This document shows positions 1 to 8,722 of a stretch of 55,005 bases of DNA, piece by piece. The notes under the pieces were generated by a model. It ran no database searches and had not been told where the DNA came from. It saw only the letters and a list, made by a program, of their open reading frames with translations. Position 1 is the first letter of the stretch. The number at the start of each line of letters is the position of its first letter. Source of the DNA: a virus; IMG/VR virus record IMGVR_UViG_3300020021_000016, positions 1 to 55,005 of that record; one strand, given 5' to 3'. A program made the translations under genes and the position numbers.

Positions 1-405
1 GTCCGCGGCGCGAACCTCGACGGCGCGTACCTCCGCGGCGCGTACCTCGGCGGCGCGAACCTCCGCGGCGCGAACCTCGGCGGCGCGAACCTCCGCGGCG
101 CGAACCTCGGCGGCGCGAACCTCCGCGGCGCGAACCTCGACGGCGCGTACCTCGGCGGCGCGAACCTCCGCGGCGCGTACCTCGGCGGCGCGAACCTCCG
201 CGGCGCGAACCTCGACGGCGCGTACCTCGGCGGCGCGAACCTCCGCGGCGCGTACCTCGTCGGCGCGAACCTCGACGGCGCGTACCTCGGCGGCGCGAAC
301 CTCCGCGGCGCGAACCTCGACGGCGCGAACCTCGACGGCGCGTACCTCGGCGGCGCGAACCTCCGCGGCGCGAACCTCGACGGCGCGTACCTCCGCGGCG
401 CGAAC
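1..405 (+). repeat. 15-bp tandem repeat array coding for pentapeptide repeats
   Basis: There are 27 consecutive 15-bp units, mostly ctccgcggcgcgaac with substitutions that change R/G/D and N/Y. The array runs off the left edge and stops abruptly at 405, where non-repeat coding sequence begins. Units differ by only a few bases, so the array should be prone to slippage and to assembly collapse. Confidence 0.95.
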
Positions 406-804
406 AACGTCCCCGAGATCCCGACGCTGACCGACGAAGAACAAGAGCAGCAACGCGTCAAGCACATGCTTGCGTTTCGCGAGCGTCACCCTGGCGTGCC
501 GGTGATCGAGAATCTCGACGCAAAGATCCTCGCTGCGGTCTCTGTCGATGGCGGTGGAACGCTCGACATGAAGGACTGGCACAGCTGCGAAACCACGCAT
601 TGCCGCGCGGGGTGGGCGATCCATCTCGCTGGCGCAGCAGGCTACGAGCTCGAACGCAAGTCGAACCCCGAGTTCGCCGGGATGCAGATCTACCGCGCGA
701 GCACCGGCCGCATCCCGGACTTCTACGCCGAGACCGAGGAGGTACTTGCCGATATCAAGGCTTCCGCCGAGCGCGAACAAGGAAAGGCACCGGTGCCGGC
801 GTGA
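1..804 (+). CDS. Pentapeptide-repeat protein, 5' end outside window
   Basis: Frame 1 is open from the first base. Positions 1-405 encode 27 five-residue units of the type A(N/Y)L(R/G/D)G, the signature of pentapeptide-repeat beta-helices. About 130 residues follow, including a [13 protein letters not shown] motif that I associate with phage pentapeptide-repeat proteins. Pentapeptide helices often act as rigid scaffolds or DNA mimics; the role here is unknown. The repeats are almost identical at DNA level, which suggests recent expansion. The stop (802-804) overlaps the next GTG start. The true start lies before the window. Confidence 0.85.
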   Translation, partial: VRGANLDGAYLRGAYLGGANLRGANLGGANLRGANLGGANLRGANLDGAYLGGANLRGAYLGGANLRGANLDGAYLGGANLRGAYLVGANLDGAYLGGANLRGANLDGANLDGAYLGGANLRGANLDGAYLRGANNVPEIPTLTDEEQEQQRVKHMLAFRERHPGVPVIENLDAKILAAVSVDGGGTLDMKDWHSCETTHCRAGWAIHLAGAAGYELERKSNPEFAGMQIYRASTGRIPDFYAETEEVLADIKASAEREQGKAPVPA

Positions 805-1124
805 ACGCCATCACCGCTTACCTGTTCTCGATGACGCTCTTCGTCGTCGCGGCGATCACGCGGCCAACGTCGGCGGAGTGTCCGCACGGCTGGTGGCTCG
901 ACGGCATTCGCACGAGCGGCGACCGCGTCGGCGAGTTCGGCTGTCGCCCGGTGCCGCGCGCCGTCGAGAATCAACGACCGTACCGGCCCGTGCTCGAGCT
1001 CGACGCCGACGAGGATGTCGAGATCTATTCGCGACTGTGGTGTGAGGGCGAGACCCAACCGCGCGCGCTCGACGATGGTCGAGGTGTCATGTGTTGGCCA
1101 ACCGCACCGAGGAGGAACCGATGA
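801..1124 (+). CDS. Small putative secreted protein
   Basis: A 107-residue product starting at a GTG that overlaps the previous stop by 4 bp. The N-terminus is a hydrophobic signal-like segment ([16 protein letters not shown]) followed by a plausible TSA|E cleavage site. The mature part has three Cys residues and no recognised domain. It is probably exported to the periplasm or envelope. The start rests on the GTGA overlap; upstream in-frame ATG codons would overlap the previous gene heavily. Function unknown. Confidence 0.6.
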   Translation: MNAITAYLFSMTLFVVAAITRPTSAECPHGWWLDGIRTSGDRVGEFGCRPVPRAVENQRPYRPVLELDADEDVEIYSRLWCEGETQPRALDDGRGVMCWPTAPRRNR

Positions 1125-1540
1125 GCGAAGACATGAAGACCATCGTCGATGACGAAGTGCGCAGGGCGCTCGGTGAAGCGACGGCGGACCTACAACGCCG
1201 GTTCGCTGACGGCATGATCGCCATGCGCGACAAATACAACGCGAGCGCGGAAGAGACGCGCCGCGCTCAAGTGGCGGCCGGAGCCTTCCATGAAGGCATC
1301 TACTTCGTGCAGCGCGAAGGCGGTGGTCCGATCAAGATCGGCTTCTCAACGAACATTGAGAAGCGGGTGCGCATGCTGCAGATCGCTTCGCCCGAGCTCC
1401 TGCACGTCATCGCGCACGGGCCAGGAACGCTCGCCGAGGAAAATCTCCTCCAACGACGACTCGCAGCCTTTCGTGTTCGTGGTGAGTGGTATCGCGACTG
1501 CGACGAGATTCGCGCAGCGATCAGGGCGGTGTGCTCATGA
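1121..1540 (+). CDS. GIY-YIG nuclease family protein (T5orf172/MUG113-like)
   Basis: 139 residues starting at ATG 1121, preceded by a ggagga ribosome site and overlapping the previous stop (ATGA). A helical N-terminal half leads into a GIY-YIG-type domain: GIYFV at about residue 59, IKIG at about 71, then Arg in KRVRMLQ, a conserved E in LAEENLLQRRL and GEWY near the end. Families of this kind cut or nick DNA, and phages often carry them as free-standing homing or DNA-processing enzymes. The substrate is not evident. It sits ahead of a DNA methylase in the same operon. Confidence 0.8.
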   Translation: MSEDMKTIVDDEVRRALGEATADLQRRFADGMIAMRDKYNASAEETRRAQVAAGAFHEGIYFVQREGGGPIKIGFSTNIEKRVRMLQIASPELLHVIAHGPGTLAEENLLQRRLAAFRVRGEWYRDCDEIRAAIRAVCS

Positions 1541-2565
1541 CCTCTGTCGCAGCTCTCGTGGAACCTCACATCGACGAACTCGAGGTCGGTATCCGAACGG
1601 CACTAGATGCCAGTCACGCGGCCGATGCCGATGAGGCTAAAGCGAGCGAGACCTTCACCAAAGCGAGCGAGACCTTCACCAAAGCCGAGACGATACTCGG
1701 CACATCGCGAACCGAGGCCTTGCAGCGTCGAATCGAGGTGGGACGGCTGTTGGTTATCGCGCGTACCGCCTATCCGGCGAAGGGACCCAGGTCGAAGGGT
1801 TGGGGCGATCTTCTCGAACGCGTTGGCCTGACGCAGTCGACGGCGTGGCGCTACATGGAGTTTGCCGGCGCGACCGCAGAGCAATCATGCACAGACGGGA
1901 ATGTGCATGATTCCCCGAAGAGCTACGCCGACGCCGGCATCGACAAGCGCCCTCGTGCGAGCGATGCGACGGACAATCGCCCCGCGTACGGCGGCGATCG
2001 GCAGCGCACGTACGTTTCGCCGGACGACGGCGACGCACCCGACGATCGCGACGCGGCGTCCGACAACGTCATCCCGCTCGAGCTCGACGACCCGCAAGAG
2101 AAGGCACCTGACCGCAACACGTGGTGCACGCCGAAGTGGATCGCCGATGCGATCGGCGAGGTGGACCTCGACCCGTGCTCGAACGACCGTTCGCATATCC
2201 ACGCGAAGGAGACCTACGTCCTTGAGCGCGGCGAGAACGGGTTGATGCTCGCGCCCGACGTGCCGCGCGAGTCGCTCTGCTACATCAACCCGCCGTACGG
2301 TCGCGGTCTCGTGATCCAGTGGGTCCGAGCATACGGCGAGAAGCGATTCATCTTTCTGCTCAAATTCGATCCCAGCACGCTGTGGTTTGCCGAGCTGATG
2401 AGCCACACGAAGCTCGTGCTGTTTCCGAAGCAAGAGCGGGTCGAGTTCGAGCCACCGCCCGACGTGAAGGCGAGCAGCGTCCAGTTTCCGCACGCGTTGT
2501 TCTTCTCCAATCCCGAAGACGCGCGACTTGAAATTCTCAACCGTTGTTACGACTGGGAGGTTTGA
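1537..2565 (+). CDS. Phage DNA N-6-adenine methyltransferase (Dam family) with DUF3102-like N-terminus
   Basis: 342 residues, ATG overlapping the previous stop. Residues 60-110 look like the DUF3102-type helical region (RRIEVGRLLVIARTAYP, then a WRYMEFA stretch). An acidic low-complexity linker covers about 110-190. The C-terminal half matches the phage Dam family: NTWCTPKWI, VDLDPCSN at about 209-216 and the catalytic NPPYG at 251-255. Phage Dam proteins methylate adenine, probably to protect phage DNA from restriction or to regulate it. A 21-bp in-frame tandem duplication (1639-1680) repeats KASETFT near the N-terminus. Confidence 0.88.
   Translation: MTSVAALVEPHIDELEVGIRTALDASHAADADEAKASETFTKASETFTKAETILGTSRTEALQRRIEVGRLLVIARTAYPAKGPRSKGWGDLLERVGLTQSTAWRYMEFAGATAEQSCTDGNVHDSPKSYADAGIDKRPRASDATDNRPAYGGDRQRTYVSPDDGDAPDDRDAASDNVIPLELDDPQEKAPDRNTWCTPKWIADAIGEVDLDPCSNDRSHIHAKETYVLERGENGLMLAPDVPRESLCYINPPYGRGLVIQWVRAYGEKRFIFLLKFDPSTLWFAELMSHTKLVLFPKQERVEFEPPPDVKASSVQFPHALFFSNPEDARLEILNRCYDWEV
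1639..1680 (+). repeat. 21-bp tandem duplication inside the Dam-like gene
   Basis: Two perfect copies of aaagcgagcgagaccttcac plus c, followed by the first bases of a third unit (aaagc). The duplication keeps the frame and doubles the peptide KASETFT. Confidence 0.95.
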
Positions 2566-2569
2566 TCCG

Positions 2570-2902
2570 ATGAGCAAGAAAGCGAACACGAAGAACGGCG
2601 CCAAGCCGAAGAAGTCCAAGCCCGAGCAGCTGAAGATCAAGGGCACGGGCCGAACCGACGCCATCGAGGCGATCGAAGAGCAGGCGGAGAAGTACGTCGC
2701 CGCGCGCGATGCTCGCATGGAGATGCAGGTCGAGGAGGACGCCGAGCAAGAGGTGCTCGCGGCGCTGCTCAAGGACCACAAGCTCACCGAGTACATCTTC
2801 GTCGACGCGGAAGGCGTGAAGCGTCGTGCGTATCTCGGCGGCGAGGTGCGGGCGAAGGTCCAGAAGGTGCCCGCCAAGAAGAGCGCAGAGGTCGAAGCGT
2901 AG
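2570..2902 (+). CDS. Hypothetical lysine-rich phage protein
   Basis: 110 residues starting at ATG 2570, four bases after the Dam stop, with gggagg upstream. The N-terminus is very basic (MSKKANTKNGAKPKKSKP). The middle is an acidic helical stretch rich in Glu and Ala, and the C-terminus is again basic. No catalytic motif is visible. The composition and position among DNA-processing genes suggest a DNA- or protein-binding accessory factor; this is inference only. Confidence 0.6.
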   Translation: MSKKANTKNGAKPKKSKPEQLKIKGTGRTDAIEAIEEQAEKYVAARDARMEMQVEEDAEQEVLAALLKDHKLTEYIFVDAEGVKRRAYLGGEVRAKVQKVPAKKSAEVEA

Positions 2903-2904
2903 AT

Positions 2905-3191
<287 letters not shown>

Positions 3192-3195
<4 letters not shown>

Positions 3196-3674
3196 TCATT
3201 CTCGCGATCGATCCCGGGTCGGCGCTGTCGGCGCTCGTCTTCTTCGACACCGTCGGCCAGTGCGTCGTCGAGAAGATGAAGATCGGAAACGAAGCCGCGC
3301 TGCTCTACCTCGAGCACAACCGCGGCACGGCCGATCACCTCGCGATCGAGATGGCCGAGAGCTTCGGCGCGAAGGTCTGGGGTCAGGTCTTCACGACCGT
3401 GCTGTGGACGGGCCGGCTCGTGCAGGCGTGGCGGAAGGACTTCACGCTCGTCACGCGGCGCGAGGTCAAGATGCAGCTCTGCAACAGCGGTCGCGCGAAG
3501 GATGCGCAGATCCGCAACTGCCTCATCGAGCGGTGGGGTGGCAAGGACGTCGCGATCGGCAATCGCAAGGAGCCCGGCCCGCTCTTCGGGATCACGGCTG
3601 ACATGTGGCAAGCGCTCGCGATCGGCGTGACGTGGAGCGACGCGCGGCCGCACACGAAACAGAGGGCCGCCTAG
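3192..3674 (+). CDS. RuvC-like Holliday junction resolvase / RNase H-fold nuclease
   Basis: 160 residues. The N-terminal beta-strand ends in LAIDPG with the first catalytic Asp at residue 7. The second acidic residue is E53 in AIEMAES. A later acidic candidate is D137 in ITADMWQAL. This spacing and the SFGAKVWGQ / LWTGR pattern fit phage RuvC-like crossover junction endonucleases, which resolve branched DNA before packaging. The ATG overlaps the previous stop. A degenerate relative lies at 4341. Confidence 0.82.
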
Positions 3675-3872
3675 ATGGCGTCACCGACCGGCTGCTACGT
3701 GCGATACCGCGGTGACAGCTTCGATCTGGTCATCGACGCGGCGACGGTCGCGACTGGCAAAGCGACCGTCGGGACAGAGCTTCGCGGCGTCGTGGAGATC
3801 AGCCGCGACGAGGCCGAGCGCCTCCTCGCGTTGTTGGTCCACGCGGACCCATCGTGGAAGGCCGGTTGGTGA
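3675..3872 (+). CDS. Hypothetical small protein
   Basis: 65 residues starting at the ATG immediately after the resolvase stop. It reads as a small beta-rich protein ending in a helix (RDEAERLLALLVHADPSW). No known motif. The tight spacing supports it being a real member of the operon. Confidence 0.5.
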   Translation: MASPTGCYVRYRGDSFDLVIDAATVATGKATVGTELRGVVEISRDEAERLLALLVHADPSWKAGW

Positions 3873-4003
3873 ACCGCGACGCCACGCTCGACACCATCGT
3901 CGCGCTCCTCATCGGGATCGTGATCGGCGTGGTCGTCGTGCTCGCGGCTGCGGATATCGCGATCGAGGACCTTCAGCGCGCGCAGTCGACGGAGGAGCGA
4001 TGA
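3869..4003 (+). CDS. 44-residue single-pass membrane peptide
   Basis: A GTG start at 3869 overlaps the previous stop (GTGA), and the frame closes at 4003, again overlapping the next ATG. The product has one strongly hydrophobic segment (IVALLIGIVIGVVVVLAAA) flanked by a short charged N-terminus and a C-terminal helix rich in Gln/Glu. The double stop-start overlap is the main evidence. It may pair with the next, also membrane-anchored, protein. Confidence 0.55.
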   Translation: MNRDATLDTIVALLIGIVIGVVVVLAAADIAIEDLQRAQSTEER

Positions 4004-4344
4004 GCATCTTCGAGAACGTCGCGTGGACGGTCGCGATGGGCATCGGCATGCTGTCGACGTATTTGCTCGGTCAGCGCGACGAGCGGCGAGAACGCGAAGC
4101 GCAGTCGGTGGTGCTGGCGATGCTCGCGCAGCGACCGGCATACGCGCGTGATCTACTCGCAGGTCTCGACAAGAAGCTGCGGCCGCGATCCATCTACACC
4201 CTCCTGGCGCGCATGGAGGACCGCGAGATGATCTTCGGCTCGACGTACAAGCCGCCAGAAGACCCGATCGAGTTTCTTAGGGCGCCGGCTCGGCGGCTCT
4301 ATAGCATCACCGATTACGGGCGGCGGAGGCTCGACGCAGAATGA
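4000..4344 (+). CDS. Membrane-anchored PadR-like winged-helix regulator
   Basis: 114 residues with a ggaggag ribosome site before the ATG. Residues 5-25 form a hydrophobic segment (AWTVAMGIGMLSTYLLG). The rest resembles the PadR winged helix: VLAMLAQRPAYARDLL, SIYTLLARMEDR (recognition-helix region), then RRLYSITDYGRRRL as the wing and terminal helix. PadR proteins are normally soluble repressors, so an N-terminal membrane segment is unusual. Target unknown; it could regulate early genes or a host promoter. Confidence 0.65.
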   Translation: MSIFENVAWTVAMGIGMLSTYLLGQRDERREREAQSVVLAMLAQRPAYARDLLAGLDKKLRPRSIYTLLARMEDREMIFGSTYKPPEDPIEFLRAPARRLYSITDYGRRRLDAE

Positions 4345-4823
4345 TCCTCGGCCTCGAAGCTCGTGCAGACGTGTGCGGTTGGGCGTTGCTCGATACCGCC
4401 GCGCGGAGCTTCGTCGACCTGGGCGTCGTCACGGCCCTGGGCGCGGACGTCGCCGGCATGGCGGGCGCGCGCGAGGGTCACGCGGCGGCCGAGAAGCTTC
4501 GCGGCGCCTTGGGTGCGATCGCGATCGAAGCGGTGGCCGTGTCCCACGCACCGACCCTTGGCTTCGCGTGGGGCGTCGTTGTCGGGCTGGCGCTCTACTA
4601 CCGGCCCGAGCTCGCCGAAGTCCCTCCAGCGAGATGGCATCGTGTGCTACTGCCCAACGTGCACGCGCGTCCCGAACCGGAGGCGGCGCGGTCGGTCGCG
4701 GTGCACCTCTTGTCGAAGCATGCGGCAGCCGTGACGGCGATGCGGCGCGTGCCCGAGCAACACCAGGACCTCGCTCTCGTGGCGGCCATGATGGCGCTCG
4801 CTGTTGCCGTGAGGCCGCGATGA
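4341..4823 (+). CDS. Degenerate RuvC/RNase H-fold protein
   Basis: 160 residues, ATG overlapping the previous stop. The layout parallels the RuvC-like protein at 3192: MILGLEARADVCGWALLD aligns with the first strand but has Glu instead of the catalytic Asp and lacks the DPG turn. AIEAVAVSH aligns with the second acidic site (E63), and HQDLALVAAMMAL with the last acidic site (D143). The two proteins have equal length and lie about 0.7 kb apart, which suggests an ancient duplication. Activity is doubtful; it might bind junctions or form a heterodimer. Confidence 0.55.
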   Translation: MILGLEARADVCGWALLDTAARSFVDLGVVTALGADVAGMAGAREGHAAAEKLRGALGAIAIEAVAVSHAPTLGFAWGVVVGLALYYRPELAEVPPARWHRVLLPNVHARPEPEAARSVAVHLLSKHAAAVTAMRRVPEQHQDLALVAAMMALAVAVRPR

Positions 4824-5023
4824 GGCCTGCGAAGCCCACCACGCCCGCGAGCGATATCCGGTTGCTCGCGCGGCACCTGCGCCATAAGGCCATCGACGTG
4901 GCAGAGGAGTCGCTGCTGTGGCGTGACCGGATCGCCGAGATCCCGGGCGCGATGGCGCTCGTCGGAAAGATCATTGACTACGAGGCCGCCGTGGAGGCCT
5001 ATCGAAAGGCGCACGAACCATGA
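4820..5023 (+). CDS. Hypothetical small helical protein
   Basis: 67 residues. The ATG overlaps the previous stop and the stop overlaps the next ATG. The sequence is largely helical and charged (LARHLRHKAIDVAEESLLW). No recognisable domain or motif. Real by its position in the overlapping operon. Confidence 0.5.
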   Translation: MRPAKPTTPASDIRLLARHLRHKAIDVAEESLLWRDRIAEIPGAMALVGKIIDYEAAVEAYRKAHEP

Positions 5024-5211
5024 CCCTTGCAGACGTCGCATTCTTTGCTGTTGTCCTGTTGTGGGCCGCGAGTTGGGCGTTCGGCACGCGCGCTGACCTC
5101 GCGAGGAACGGCGTCGAGCACCTGCTCTGGCAGCTGATCGCGTTCGTCTGCGCGGCTGGCGGGTTGACGTGTCTCGTGACCGCAATCCTCACCGTCGTGG
5201 AGCGCGCGTGA
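5020..5211 (+). CDS. Two-segment small membrane protein
   Basis: 63 residues with two hydrophobic stretches (ADVAFFAVVLLWAASWAF and LIAFVCAAGGLTCLVTAIL) separated by a charged loop, so probably a two-pass inner-membrane protein. It overlaps both neighbours by 4 bp. It is far from the lysis genes, so a holin role is less likely; possibly a superinfection-exclusion or membrane adaptor protein, by inference. Confidence 0.55.
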   Translation: MTLADVAFFAVVLLWAASWAFGTRADLARNGVEHLLWQLIAFVCAAGGLTCLVTAILTVVERA

Positions 5212-5555
5212 CCGACACGCTCGACACCGGCACTGCGCCGACCATCACGCCCAATCCCGACCAGCTCGTCGGCGACTACGACGCGCGCTCGGTCAAGCTG
5301 CTACGCGTGAGGCGTCGCATCGGCGCGGGCAGCGTTGACGATCCTGTGAGGATCGCGGTATCGCTGTGGACCGAGGGCGGCGACCTCATCCACGAGATCG
5401 ATCCGGCGCGGGCGAAGACCGAACGCGAGGAGTTGCTCGAGGAAGGGCTTCGAGAGGTTCTCGGGCTTCTCGAGTCGATGTGCGCCGGGCACGACGACCC
5501 GGCGGCCATATCGCTCTTGAAGCGGTGCCGCAAGCTTGGGACGCTCGTCACGTGA
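5208..5555 (+). CDS. Hypothetical phage protein
   Basis: 115 residues starting at the GTG that overlaps the previous stop. Acidic, with a predicted helix TEREELLEEGLREVLGLLESM near the middle and one Cys pair (C in MCAGHD and C in LKRCRKL). No family recognised. The GTGA overlap at both ends supports the call. Confidence 0.5.
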   Translation: MTDTLDTGTAPTITPNPDQLVGDYDARSVKLLRVRRRIGAGSVDDPVRIAVSLWTEGGDLIHEIDPARAKTEREELLEEGLREVLGLLESMCAGHDDPAAISLLKRCRKLGTLVT

Positions 5556-5839
5556 CCTATCTCCCCGAGATGACGTCGGATGAGATCGCCGCAGCCTGCG
5601 ACTCCTTGCTAGCGCGCGACACCCAGCCGACGGTGCCCGAGGTCAGGCCGTTGACGCGGGCGTTCTACGAGCTGCACCCTACCGGCGGCAGCCTGCACAT
5701 CGTTCTCGACGACGGAAACGTCAAGGACTCGGATGTGCAGTCCTGCGTCGACTACGCGATCCAGGGTGGCGACAAGACCGGCGAGAAGTTGGGACGCGTG
5801 CTCCTCCTCATGAGCCCGACGCAGAGGAACAAGTTGTGA
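5552..5839 (+). CDS. Small conserved-looking phage protein
   Basis: 95 residues, GTG start overlapping the previous stop. It contains YELHPTGGSLHIVLDDGNV followed by VQSCVDYAI and a C-terminal GRVLLLMSPTQRNKL. I recall similar small proteins from other GC-rich phages and plasmids, but no function is known to me. The stop overlaps the next GTG. Confidence 0.55.
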   Translation: MTYLPEMTSDEIAAACDSLLARDTQPTVPEVRPLTRAFYELHPTGGSLHIVLDDGNVKDSDVQSCVDYAIQGGDKTGEKLGRVLLLMSPTQRNKL

Positions 5840-6243
5840 GCCAGCCCGCGAACACCAATCATCGGCCGGTCGTCCGGCTGAAGCTGATCGGCGGCGGCGT
5901 GTTCGCGCCCGACAACTTCGTGCCCGAGACGCGCGCGGACTGCCCGGTCGAGCGCCCGTGCCCGCACGTCCGCTGCACGCACCACCTGTGGGTCATCGAC
6001 GGCGATCACCGCCCGGGCCGGCGCCCGAAGGCCGGATCGATGGCGCCCGAGCTCCTGCCGCGGTGGCTCGAGTGGCCCGTGCCGCCGAGCTGCGTGCTCG
6101 ATGAGGCGCAGTACCAGGCGGACATCAATGCACTGCCGGCCCGCATCGGCATCCGCAAGTCGAGCTTCTTCGACATCTTGCGATCGGCGCTGCGCAAGCT
6201 GAAGCGGAACAACATCGACATCGACGGATTGATCGAGCACTGA
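5836..6243 (+). CDS. Sigma-factor-like / HTH protein with CxxxxxCPHVRCTHH element
   Basis: 135 residues. The N-terminal half contains a Cys/His cluster (CPVERPCPHVRCTHHLW) and the C-terminal half ends in a helix-turn-helix-like stretch (ARIGIRKSSFFDILRSALRKLKR). The combination resembles small sigma-70-like phage or mobile-element proteins in which RPCPxVxCxHH precedes a region-4-like HTH. If so, it could direct or modulate transcription of the late genes that follow. Assignment is by motif memory only. Confidence 0.45.
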   Translation: MSQPANTNHRPVVRLKLIGGGVFAPDNFVPETRADCPVERPCPHVRCTHHLWVIDGDHRPGRRPKAGSMAPELLPRWLEWPVPPSCVLDEAQYQADINALPARIGIRKSSFFDILRSALRKLKRNNIDIDGLIEH

Positions 6244-6545
6244 TGTCGAAGCGCTACCTCATCCTCCACGGCAAACACGTGCGCTTCCAGTCGCGGCTGT
6301 ACCTCGGATCGCCGTGGCCGTGCTTGGTGAACATGATCGCGCTGCAGTGGTTCGGGCTGCGACTGCGCTACGAGGTGCGAGAGCGATTCGCGGTCGCGAG
6401 AGTCGCCGTCACCGGGATCGAGTTCGCGTGGCCGCTGACCGGTTGGCACTGGAGCTGGCGGCGAGAGATTCTGATCCCGTATGCGATTGCCTTGGTGCTC
6501 TGGTCGCTCGTCGCGTGGTGGGTCATCGGATTGACGGAGCGATAG
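6243..6545 (+). CDS. Membrane protein of unknown function
   Basis: 100 residues, ATG overlapping the previous stop by one base. The N-terminal part is basic and aromatic (RRYEVRERF type, several Trp). A hydrophobic C-terminal segment (IPYAIALVLWSLVAWWVIGL) probably anchors it. No domain recognised. Confidence 0.5.
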   Translation: MSKRYLILHGKHVRFQSRLYLGSPWPCLVNMIALQWFGLRLRYEVRERFAVARVAVTGIEFAWPLTGWHWSWRREILIPYAIALVLWSLVAWWVIGLTER

Positions 6546-6574
6546 CGCGCTCCGCGTGGAACGTCGTCGCTGCG

Positions 6575-6931
6575 ATGAGGTTCCAGCCTGGCCAGAGTGG
6601 CAATCCGAGCGGACGGCCCAAGGCGTCCAAGGTCATGGCCCAGCTGATCCGCACGTCCACCAAGGACGGCGCCGAGCTCGTCGAGTACGCGCTCTCCGTG
6701 TTCCGCGACGTCGAGATGAGCGACGCCAATCGCCAATGGGCGCTGCAATGGCTCTCCGATCGCGGCTTCGGCAAGGCGCCGCTTGTGCTCGACGTCAGCT
6801 TCAACGACCAGGACGACAGCGGAATCGATCGCGAGGCCACCGACCTCGAAGAGATGACGGAAGAGCAGGTCGCCGCGCTGGCCGTGCTCGATGCGGTACG
6901 CGGCACGACGCCGAGTGCAACCGAGCACTGA
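6575..6931 (+). CDS. DUF5681-type protein, putative terminase small subunit
   Basis: 118 residues starting at ATG 6575 with FQPGQSGNPSGRPKASK at the N-terminus, the hallmark of DUF5681. These proteins commonly precede phage TerL genes and are taken as small terminase subunits that recognise DNA for packaging. The C-terminal half is acidic. The stop overlaps the TerL ATG by one base, which supports the role. Confidence 0.7.
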   Translation: MRFQPGQSGNPSGRPKASKVMAQLIRTSTKDGAELVEYALSVFRDVEMSDANRQWALQWLSDRGFGKAPLVLDVSFNDQDDSGIDREATDLEEMTEEQVAALAVLDAVRGTTPSATEH

Positions 6932-8682
6932 TGGCGACTGCGGTCCGTGCGGGCATGCTGGGCCCGATCTCCGCGGAAAGCCGGCGACGGATCGCCGCGA
7001 GCGCTCGCACCGAACAGGCGCTCCGGTCGTTCGCCGCGTTCGTAAAGCAGGCTTGGCATGTGATCGAGGGCGTCCCGCTCGAGTGGACGCCGTTCCTGCA
7101 AGCGCTCTGCGATCACATCCAGTTCATTCTCGAGAGCTGGCTCGTCGCGAACCGCAAGGCCAACAAGCGCCAGCGCGAGAACGTAAAGCGCGCGTGGGCG
7201 CTGATGGGCGTGCCGTTTCGCGAAGGTCGGCTCCTGGTTCAGAACTTCATCATCAACGCTCCACCGAGCTCGTTGAAGTCGCGCCTACTGATGGTGTTCG
7301 GGCCGGCGTGGATGTGGCTGCACGATGCGCGGTGGTCGGTCGCGTGCACCTGTGCGAACGACGAGATCGTCAAGCGCGATTCGGACGCACACCGCGAGCT
7401 CGTCGAGAGTCCCTGGTATCGCGAGACGTTCGGCATCCGGTGGAAGCTCGACCCGAAAGTCGACGCCGTTCAGAAATGGGCGAACACGGCGGGCGGCGTG
7501 CGTCTCAGCCGGACGTTTCTGTCGACATGGATCGGCGTGCACGTCGACGCGATCCTGGTCGATGACCCCGACGACGCGATGACGGTGTTCGACGAGCCGC
7601 AGCGGCTTCGCGTGCACAACAAGTGGACGCGGTCGCTCGAGAATCGCTACAACAGCGCGCTTCGGTCGATCCGGATCGTTGCGCAACAGCGCGTGCACGT
7701 CGACGATCTGACGGCGTACCTGCTCGCGCTGAAATCGTGGTCGCCGAGGAACCTGGCCGGCTGGTTCCGGCTCGCGATCGCGATGGAGTTTGGGATGGGA
7801 CCGGAGGATCTGCCGAGCTCGCCACTCGGATGGGTCGACCCGCGGACCGAACGCGGTGAGCTGATGCACCCGGAGCGGTTCCCACCCGACGTGCTCGAGG
7901 ACCACCGAACCAGCGCGGGGCCGCACGGCTTCGAGGCGCAGTACAACCAGAACCCCGAGCCGATGACGGGCGGGATGTTCGCGCGCGACTGGTTTCAGTT
8001 CTTCCGCTTGGAGGACATGCTGGCCGACCTTCCGCGGCCCGAGCTCACGTCGAAAGAGCCCGCGTACCTGCTCGAGTCGAACCAGCACACCGGCGTGCTC
8101 GAGCTCGACGACCTCGTGATCACGGTGGACGCGACGTTCGGCTCGCTCGATACGAAGACCGCAAGTGCCGTCGGAATGCTCGTGGTCGGGATCAGGGAGA
8201 TGCGGCGGTTCGTCTTCGACGACAAGACGGAGCTGATGACGTTCCTCGACACGGTAAAAGCCATCAAGGCCATCATCCGCAACCCGATCGCGATCGCAGA
8301 TCCGACGAATCGCTTCCGTGTGCACGTGCGCCGCGTGCTGATCGAGCTGAAGGCTAACGGCAAGGCGGTGGTGGAATCGCTCACGAAGGAGCTGGGCGAC
8401 GGCACGGTGATCGGGCCCGAGGGCGATCCGGTGACCGTCATCGTTGAGGGCTGCGAGACCGGCAAGCTCGGCAAGGTCGCACGCGCGAATGCGATGGTTC
8501 CGGCGATCGCGGCCGGCATGGTGTTCCTGCTGCTCGGCGCGCCGTGGCTACGAGCGTTCCTTGGCGAGGTCTGCTTGTTCCCGAAGGGCCGGCGTGATGA
8601 CCGTGTCGACGCGCTGTCCCAACTGATGGCGTTCTTCTTCGTGGTCGACAAGTTGCGCGCGAAACGCCGGGCGAAGTGGTAA
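6931..8682 (+). CDS. terL: Terminase large subunit
   Basis: 583 residues. The ATPase part has a Walker A-like NAPPSSLKS at 109-117 (Ser where many families have Gly), Walker B AILVDDPDD at about 207-215, and a motif FEAQYNQNP at about 334-342. The nuclease part begins ITVDATFG with D400, and the last acidic cluster is GRRDDRVDAL near residue 554. It packages DNA into the prohead with the upstream small subunit and the portal. The start follows directly on the DUF5681 stop. Confidence 0.93.
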   Translation: MATAVRAGMLGPISAESRRRIAASARTEQALRSFAAFVKQAWHVIEGVPLEWTPFLQALCDHIQFILESWLVANRKANKRQRENVKRAWALMGVPFREGRLLVQNFIINAPPSSLKSRLLMVFGPAWMWLHDARWSVACTCANDEIVKRDSDAHRELVESPWYRETFGIRWKLDPKVDAVQKWANTAGGVRLSRTFLSTWIGVHVDAILVDDPDDAMTVFDEPQRLRVHNKWTRSLENRYNSALRSIRIVAQQRVHVDDLTAYLLALKSWSPRNLAGWFRLAIAMEFGMGPEDLPSSPLGWVDPRTERGELMHPERFPPDVLEDHRTSAGPHGFEAQYNQNPEPMTGGMFARDWFQFFRLEDMLADLPRPELTSKEPAYLLESNQHTGVLELDDLVITVDATFGSLDTKTASAVGMLVVGIREMRRFVFDDKTELMTFLDTVKAIKAIIRNPIAIADPTNRFRVHVRRVLIELKANGKAVVESLTKELGDGTVIGPEGDPVTVIVEGCETGKLGKVARANAMVPAIAAGMVFLLLGAPWLRAFLGEVCLFPKGRRDDRVDALSQLMAFFFVVDKLRAKRRAKW

Positions 8683-8722
8683 CGCGGACTGCCACGGGAG
8701 GTGGGCGCGAGGGTGTCGCAGC

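Noticed and set aside
1-405. Possible CRISPR array (regular short repeats)
   Set aside because: The period is 15 bp with no unique spacers; it is an open frame coding for pentapeptide repeats that runs into a normal C-terminal domain.
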